DNA of 18,588 bases from Lachnospiraceae bacterium UBA3282 (GTDB lineage Bacteria > Bacillota > Clostridia > Lachnospirales > Lachnospiraceae), in contig DETS01000006.1 in assembly GCA_002361735.1 (NCBI GenBank), forward strand, positions 29,837 through 48,424. The letters run 5' to 3'. Of the stretch, positions 14,464 to 18,588 are shown one piece after another. The translations under genes were made by a program, and so were the position numbers. Numbering within the stretch: position 1 is the first letter of the stretch; the number at the start of each line of letters is the position of its first letter. The notes under the pieces were generated by a model. It made no database searches. It was not told where the DNA came from and saw only the letters and a program-made list of their open reading frames with translations.

Positions 14464-14823
14464 TTATGCCCTGAGATTTTCAATCTCCAATGTGAGTTCC
14501 ATCTTCGTCATGCCCAGCTCCAGCACCTCTCTCACAAGTCGCAGAATTTCTTCCAGACATTCTTTCTTCCGCGTCTCCACAAGCTTCCCGTCTCCGGACA
14601 CGAAGCTGCCTCTGCCTTTCACCGTATAGATAAAACTCTGTCGCTCCAGCTCTGCATAAGCTTTCTGAATCGTATTGGGATTGATCGACAACTCCATCGC
14701 AAGATTGCGCACCGAGGGCATCTGCTCGTCCGGCTGCATAACCCCTTTTAAAATCAGGGTCTTATAACGCTCTACAATCTGCTCGTAAATGGGGTGGGTG
14801 TCTTTGTAATCTATCAGTATCAT
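14464..14823 (-). CDS. GntR-family transcriptional regulator, YtrA subfamily
   Basis: A 119-residue regulator. Residues about 5-75 are a GntR winged helix (HPIYEQIVERYKTLILKG, then PSVRNLAMELSINPNTIQKAYAELE and the wing FIYTVKGRGSFV). The remaining ~45 residues are a short helical dimerisation region, as in the YtrA subfamily, with no ligand-binding domain. Such proteins usually repress their own operon. The ATG at 14823 is chosen because AAAGGAG lies 5 nt before it; a longer frame back to 14949 would run through the promoter, operator and G-tract. It is the first gene of a six-gene unit, and an inverted repeat overlapping its promoter is a natural autoregulatory site. What signal relieves repression cannot be read here. 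Confidence 0.95.
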   Translation of the reverse strand: MILIDYKDTHPIYEQIVERYKTLILKGVMQPDEQMPSVRNLAMELSINPNTIQKAYAELERQSFIYTVKGRGSFVSGDGKLVETRKKECLEEILRLVREVLELGMTKMELTLEIENLRA

Positions 14824-14845
14824 AGCGGCTCCTTTCTCAGTTTTT

Positions 14846-14858
14846 CCCCCCCCCCCCC
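14846..14858 (-). repeat. Run of 13 G (coding sense) in the operon leader
   Basis: Thirteen consecutive C on the plus strand read as G13 in the mRNA. It is placed after the operator and about 11 nt before the AAAGGAG ribosome binding site of the regulator gene, followed by AAAAA in the same sense. Homopolymers this long are prone to slipped-strand length change. It could also be an assembly or sequencing length error. Confidence 0.85.
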
Positions 14859-14866
14859 TAACAATA

Positions 14867-14897
14867 CCAACTGTACTATTAGTGGTGGTACAGTTAG
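14867..14897. promoter_or_regulatory. Inverted-repeat operator, probable YtrA-type regulator binding site
   Basis: CCAACTGTAC (14867-14876) and GTACAGTTAG (14888-14897) match as reverse complements at 9 of 10 positions with an 11-nt spacer. In minus-strand sense the site begins inside the -10 box and covers the expected transcription start. Binding of the dimeric regulator encoded just downstream would therefore block initiation. Confidence 0.75.
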
Positions 14898-14925
14898 TAT
14901 ACACCTGCCTTGTCTCCGCTGTCAA
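14896..14925 (-). promoter_or_regulatory. Sigma-A promoter of the ytr-like operon
   Basis: In minus-strand sense, consensus TTGACA (14925-14920) and TATACT (14901-14896, one mismatch to TATAAT) are separated by 18 nt. Transcription is expected to start near 14889. The leader would be about 65 nt and would include the downstream operator half and the G-tract. Confidence 0.85.
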
Positions 14926-14998
14926 GTGGGTGCACAAGTCTGCCCTCATATAAGCATGACGCAGGCTTTTTGAGCCTTTCGACTCTGCTTATTCGCGC

Positions 14999-15034
14999 AA
15001 AAAGAGCCATACACCAAACTTTTGTGTACAGCCC
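14999..15034 (-). terminator. Intrinsic terminator of the histidine kinase gene
   Basis: In minus-strand sense an 11-bp stem, GGGCTGTACAC (15034-15024) with GTGTATGGCTC (15014-15004) using several G-U pairs, closes a 9-nt loop and is followed by TTTTT. It lies about 50 nt past the kinase stop codon. On the plus strand the same stem is followed soon by TTCTTTTTTT, so it may act in both directions. Confidence 0.75.
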
Positions 15035-15086
15035 TTCTTTTTTTATATCATTTATATAACGTGATCCTGTTATCCTGCGCCAGTTC

Positions 15087-18032
15087 CTAGCGATGCAGGT
15101 ATTGATGCAAAACGCTCATTAACACTTCAATATCGATCGGCTTGGCTACATGGGCGTTCATACCGCTTTTTAATGCCGCCTCCTTGTCATCTTCCATGGC
15201 GTTTGCCGTCATGGCGATAATGGGCAGCGTTTTCACATCCTTGCGGTGCATCGCTCGGATTGCTTTCGTCGCTTCGTATCCGTTCATCACCGGCATCTGC
15301 ACATCCATTAAAACGGCGTCATAGTACCCTTCCTCCGAGTTTTCCATCATCCCGACCGCGTCGGTTCCGTCCGGCGCCATTTCGATCATAAATCCCGCCT
15401 CCGTAAGGATCACTTCCGCGATCTCGCGGTTCAGTTCATTATCCTCCACCAGCAGAAGCCGCTTTCCGCTGTAATCGGTCTTGGTCCACGCTGCTTCCTC
15501 TCCTACGGCCCCACTGCCAAGATTGTTTGCCGCCAGCAGTGCCGCCTTTAAGTCGGACATAAACAACGGCTTCTCGCAGAACGCGGTCACGCCCGCCGCC
15601 TTCGCCTCCTCCTCAATATCCGTCCAATCATAGGCAGTCAAAATAATAATGGGTGCATCCGCTCCCACAACACTGCGAATCTTTCTCGCAGTTTCGATCC
15701 CGCTCATTTCCGGCATCTGCCAGTCGATAATATAAGTATGGTAAGGATCACCATCCCCGTGGGCAGACTGCGCACGGTACACCGCCTCCCTTCCGGACGT
15801 TGTCCACTCGGCGCGAAGCCCTATGCTCTTTAACATTTTGCTCACGCTGTCACAGACATTTAAGTCATCGTCCACTACAAGAGAACGTAAGCCCTCCAGT
15901 TCCTTGATCTGTTCCGCGGTTTTCTCCACATCCTGAAGCTGCAGCGGAAGCTTTACCGTAAAGGTGCTGCCCTTGCCGACTTCACTCTCTACCGTAATTT
16001 CTCCCCCCATCATGTCAACGATGCTTTTCGTGATGGGCATCCCGAGCCCCGCGCCCTGTATGCCGCTTCTCGTGGCGGTGGATTCCCGCTCAAACGGCTC
16101 GAAAATATGCTTCACAAACTCCTTCGACATACCGATTCCGTTGTCCTTGACCGTAAACACATAGTCACCCCAGCCGTGCTTAAAGGTTGTGTGCTGCGTG
16201 ATGCGGAAACTCACCGTACCGCCTGCCGGCGTGTACTTGACGGCATTTCCCATGAGATTGATAAAAATCTGGTTCAGCTTTAACGGGTCCGCGATCACAT
16301 CCTCGTTTACCACCTCGAAGGTATCGATAAACATTTCCATCTGCTTCGCCTTTACCTGCGGCTGGACAATATTCACCAGATTGTGCATCAGCTCCGGAAT
16401 ATTGCATTCCTGATTATGAATCTGCAGTTTTCCGCTCTCAATACGGCTCATATCGAGAATATCGTTGATCAGTCCCAGCAGATGATTACTGGAAGAAAGA
16501 ATCTTCTGCAGGCAGTCTTTCACCTGTTCCGTGCGTTCCATATGGCTTGCCGCAATCGTGGCAAAACCGATAATGGCATTCATAGGTGTACGGATATCGT
16601 GGCTCATATTTGAGAGGAACGTAGTCTTTGCCTGATTGGCGTGCTGCGCCTGCATCAGCGCATCCTGCAGTGCCTGCGTCTGCTCCCGCTGCCTGCACAC
16701 CTGCTCCGTCGCGTTCTGACGGACATACAGTACCCGGACCGGCCGCCCGTCTTTTCGCTCCAGACAAACTGCCGTCAAATGCTCCCACTCTTCTTTCCCT
16801 TTACGGGTAACGTGGCACTCGTGAACGGCAGCGTCTTTATCAACGAGCACTTCCCTGAGATTGTCGATCCGGCAGAATCGGCGGAACGCCTCTTTCCCGT
16901 CTTCTCCGATGATATCCGCCGCATGACGTTCCAGAACTTCACTGTAAACACCCTCCGCCGGAATGGCAGCATTAATCGGTCCGACTCCCGCCAGATAAGC
17001 ATAACTGTCCTGCTCCAGATCCACGATCATATAGCGCGACGCAAAAAGAATGTTCACACCCCGGAGCACATCGCCCCTTAACTCATTTTCTACTTCCAGG
17101 TCCTTACGCCGCAGCGCAGCGCGGAAAAGCATATAAACAACATAGATCACAAACAGGACGAGCAGGCAGATTTCCAATATAATACCCGCCATATTTGCCC
17201 TGTCGATCATGGTCTGCGTAACATTTTTCGGAAAAGCCTGCACGAGGACATAATCATAGCCCTGCAGGTGCATGACACAAAGGTTATCCGTTTTACAGCC
17301 CTCCGCACATAAAAGCGCCGTGTCCGTGCCGTCTTCAAAGGCTCTCTGCGCCGTGGCTGCGGTTTCTTCGTCGATCATGCCCTCCGCCGCCAGAGAGGTA
17401 AACAGACGTTCCCCATATGTGCCTCCGGAGTTGGCAACCACCATCCCCTCCTTCGTGCACAGGAACACATCCGCAGGCTCACCAAAGTAACTGGCAGCAA
17501 GCATATCCCGCAGATAATCCTCCGCAAAATACAGTCCCAGAAACATGCCCGCAACTTCCTGTCCGTCATATACGGGCGCATAAAACACCATCATGGGCTT
17601 GCCCGTAATCCTGGACGTCTCTACCGTTTCCAGACCGCTTTCTCCCCGCATGCCCCTGGCAAAATAATCCCTGTCCGAGCTGTCGTTTGTTGCTCCGTTG
17701 GACGCCAGATTGACGCCGTCTCTATTGGTAAAGCAGACGGCGTCAAACGTGGTGTTATCTTCCCATTCTTTCAGCAGAGGAGCATCAACCTGTCCTACTC
17801 CTCCGCTGGCACTGACCAGATAGGCGTTATTTTCGACCCGCTGCAGCGCATTGTCAAATTCACTCTCGATCCGCTTCACCGTATGTCTGGCAGAATCCTC
17901 CGCATAGACCCGGTTCTGCTCCTGGATCCTGCTTCTGTTCAGCGCCGTATAAACATTAAATAACACGAGCACAACCAATAGAAATACAAATGCGTAAACA
18001 ACCGGACGCCATGTCTTTTTCTGCTGCTTCAT
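15087..18032 (-). CDS. Membrane hybrid sensor histidine kinase (dCache-PAS-HisKA-HATPase-REC-REC)
   Basis: A 981-residue sensor. Membrane segments at about 10-29 and 282-303 bracket an extracellular dCache-like domain (about 40-275, with FTNRDGVNLASNG and DRDYFARGMRG features). A PAS-like region (about 325-445) and a short coiled coil follow. HisKA has phospho-acceptor His478 in SHDIRTPMNAIIGF, and HATPase has Asn596, DNGIGM (630-635) and GAGLGM (660-665). Two receiver domains come last: REC1 (about 716-832, Asp721/Asp722, acceptor Asp770, Lys821) and REC2 (about 857-978, Glu863/Asp864, acceptor Asp910, Lys964). All catalytic residues are intact. No HPt domain or DNA-binding output is present, so the target must be encoded elsewhere. 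The ATG at 18032 has GGAGGAG upstream, 33 nt after gpmI, suggesting co-transcription. Confidence 0.95.
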   Translation of the reverse strand: MKQQKKTWRPVVYAFVFLLVVLVLFNVYTALNRSRIQEQNRVYAEDSARHTVKRIESEFDNALQRVENNAYLVSASGGVGQVDAPLLKEWEDNTTFDAVCFTNRDGVNLASNGATNDSSDRDYFARGMRGESGLETVETSRITGKPMMVFYAPVYDGQEVAGMFLGLYFAEDYLRDMLAASYFGEPADVFLCTKEGMVVANSGGTYGERLFTSLAAEGMIDEETAATAQRAFEDGTDTALLCAEGCKTDNLCVMHLQGYDYVLVQAFPKNVTQTMIDRANMAGIILEICLLVLFVIYVVYMLFRAALRRKDLEVENELRGDVLRGVNILFASRYMIVDLEQDSYAYLAGVGPINAAIPAEGVYSEVLERHAADIIGEDGKEAFRRFCRIDNLREVLVDKDAAVHECHVTRKGKEEWEHLTAVCLERKDGRPVRVLYVRQNATEQVCRQREQTQALQDALMQAQHANQAKTTFLSNMSHDIRTPMNAIIGFATIAASHMERTEQVKDCLQKILSSSNHLLGLINDILDMSRIESGKLQIHNQECNIPELMHNLVNIVQPQVKAKQMEMFIDTFEVVNEDVIADPLKLNQIFINLMGNAVKYTPAGGTVSFRITQHTTFKHGWGDYVFTVKDNGIGMSKEFVKHIFEPFERESTATRSGIQGAGLGMPITKSIVDMMGGEITVESEVGKGSTFTVKLPLQLQDVEKTAEQIKELEGLRSLVVDDDLNVCDSVSKMLKSIGLRAEWTTSGREAVYRAQSAHGDGDPYHTYIIDWQMPEMSGIETARKIRSVVGADAPIIILTAYDWTDIEEEAKAAGVTAFCEKPLFMSDLKAALLAANNLGSGAVGEEAAWTKTDYSGKRLLLVEDNELNREIAEVILTEAGFMIEMAPDGTDAVGMMENSEEGYYDAVLMDVQMPVMNGYEATKAIRAMHRKDVKTLPIIAMTANAMEDDKEAALKSGMNAHVAKPIDIEVLMSVLHQYLHR

Positions 18033-18065
18033 CCCTTCCGGCTCCTCCCCTGATCTGACCGGTCG

Positions 18066-18588
18066 TTACTTCACCAGCAGAGATTTCCCCGTCATCTCCG
18101 CCGGCTGCTCCATGCCCATCAGTTCAATGATCGTAGGTACGATATCCGCAAGGCACCCGCCCTCGCGCAGTTTGTAAGCCGGATCCGCGTTGACCAGGAT
18201 AAAGGGCACCGGATTCGTGGTGTGCGCCGTGAAGGGCGCGCCCGTCTCCTCGTCGATGAGCTGTTCCGCATTGCCGTGATCCGCGCAGATGAACATCACG
18301 CCGTCCACCTCTTTCAGTGCGGAAACCGCCTTGCCGACACACTCGTCCACAGCCTCCACAGCCTTGATCGCCGCTTCCTGCACACCGGTGTGCCCCACCA
18401 TATCAGGGTTTGCAAAGTTGATGATGATCACATCATACGTTCCGGATTTGATTGCCTCCACCAGTTTGTCGCACACTTCGTAAGCGCTCATCTGGGGCTT
18501 TAAATCATAGGTCGCCACATCCTTGGGAGAATTGACCAGAATACGGGTCTCTCCCTCATTTGGCTCCTCCACGCCGCCGTTGAAGAAG
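18066..18588 (-). CDS. gpmI: 2,3-bisphosphoglycerate-independent phosphoglycerate mutase, C-terminal part (window-truncated)
   Basis: Only the last 173 residues lie in the window, out of about 510 usual for the family; the frame is open to the right edge, so an internal GTG at 18572 is not the start. The enzyme interconverts 3- and 2-phosphoglycerate using two manganese ions and a phosphoserine intermediate. Visible alkaline-phosphatase-superfamily motifs are INFANPDMVGHTG, with metal ligands Asp and His, and CADHGNAEQ, with Asp and His, plus the conserved FTAHTTNPVPFI segment. The catalytic serine is outside the window. Its product is the substrate of the enolase encoded about 12 kb further along the same strand. 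Confidence 0.97.
   Translation of the reverse strand, partial: FFNGGVEEPNEGETRILVNSPKDVATYDLKPQMSAYEVCDKLVEAIKSGTYDVIIINFANPDMVGHTGVQEAAIKAVEAVDECVGKAVSALKEVDGVMFICADHGNAEQLIDEETGAPFTAHTTNPVPFILVNADPAYKLREGGCLADIVPTIIELMGMEQPAEMTGKSLLVK

Noticed and set aside
13829..14629. Long plus-strand frame (266 codons) spanning the YtrB-like ATPase and regulator ends
   Set aside because: It crosses two well-supported minus-strand genes and the gap between them, and shows no domain signature.
14824..14949. N-terminal extension of the GntR-type regulator up to 14949
   Set aside because: It would translate the promoter, operator and G-tract; the ATG at 14823 has the matching ribosome binding site and the protein is complete from there.
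14962..14977. Small hairpin AGGCT-TTTTG-AGCCT as a terminator
   Set aside because: Only a 5-bp stem with no proper U-tract after it; the stronger terminator at 14999-15034 already serves the kinase gene.
1..18588. CRISPR array, tRNA/rRNA genes, insertion sequence or prophage genes
   Set aside because: Reading both strands showed no regularly spaced direct repeats, no transposase, integrase or phage protein motifs, and no tRNA- or rRNA-like conserved sequence.

Overview
The window looks like chromosomal DNA from an anaerobic gut-type Firmicute, most likely a member of Lachnospiraceae (Clostridia). The basis is gene content (HemZ-type radical SAM protein, YtrA/YtrB-type ABC loci, a permease resembling the DUF6449 group, a Cache hybrid histidine kinase, cofactor-independent phosphoglycerate mutase), strong GGAGG ribosome binding sites and moderate GC. 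No rRNA, tRNA, CRISPR array, transposase or phage gene was seen. Species assignment is inference.

Layout. At the left edge (2-1094, plus strand) is the end of an ABC cassette: a 5'-truncated YtrB-like ATPase and a small four-helix membrane protein, translationally overlapping. Everything else is on the minus strand. From 4307 down to 1146 lie a YfcE-type metallophosphoesterase with an extra C-terminal helical domain, hemZ, and an AIM24/TIGR00266 protein; hemZ and the AIM24 gene are 19 nt apart. Enolase (4500-5897) carries an unusual Cys-containing insertion and sits between two large imperfect palindromes (4357-4491 and 5928-6091). Next is a secreted protein made of four ~65-residue repeats (6130-7221), behind its own probable promoter.

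The centre of interest is a six-gene unit transcribed from 14823 down to 7336: a GntR/YtrA-type repressor, a YtrB-type ATPase, a 720-residue ABC-2 permease with a large C-terminal domain, a MacB/LolD/YtrE-type ATPase, a membrane-anchored beta-domain protein with a methionine-rich juxtamembrane stretch, and a MacB/FtsX/YtrF-type permease. The unit starts with a near-consensus sigma-A promoter (TTGACA-18 nt-TATACT) overlapped by an inverted-repeat operator and ends with a clear intrinsic terminator. The order and protein sizes parallel the Bacillus subtilis ytr operon, which answers cell-wall-active antibiotics. Here ytrC/ytrD are replaced by one large permease and an extra surface protein sits between the E- and F-like genes. 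A run of 13 G (coding sense) lies in the 5' leader between operator and ribosome binding site, a candidate phase-variable switch for the whole unit.

At the right edge a 981-residue dCache-PAS-HisKA-HATPase-REC-REC hybrid histidine kinase (15087-18032) lies 33 nt downstream of the 3' end of gpmI (18066-18588, truncated by the window), so a sensor kinase may be co-transcribed with a glycolytic gene. gpmI and eno catalyse consecutive glycolytic steps but lie about 12 kb apart here.
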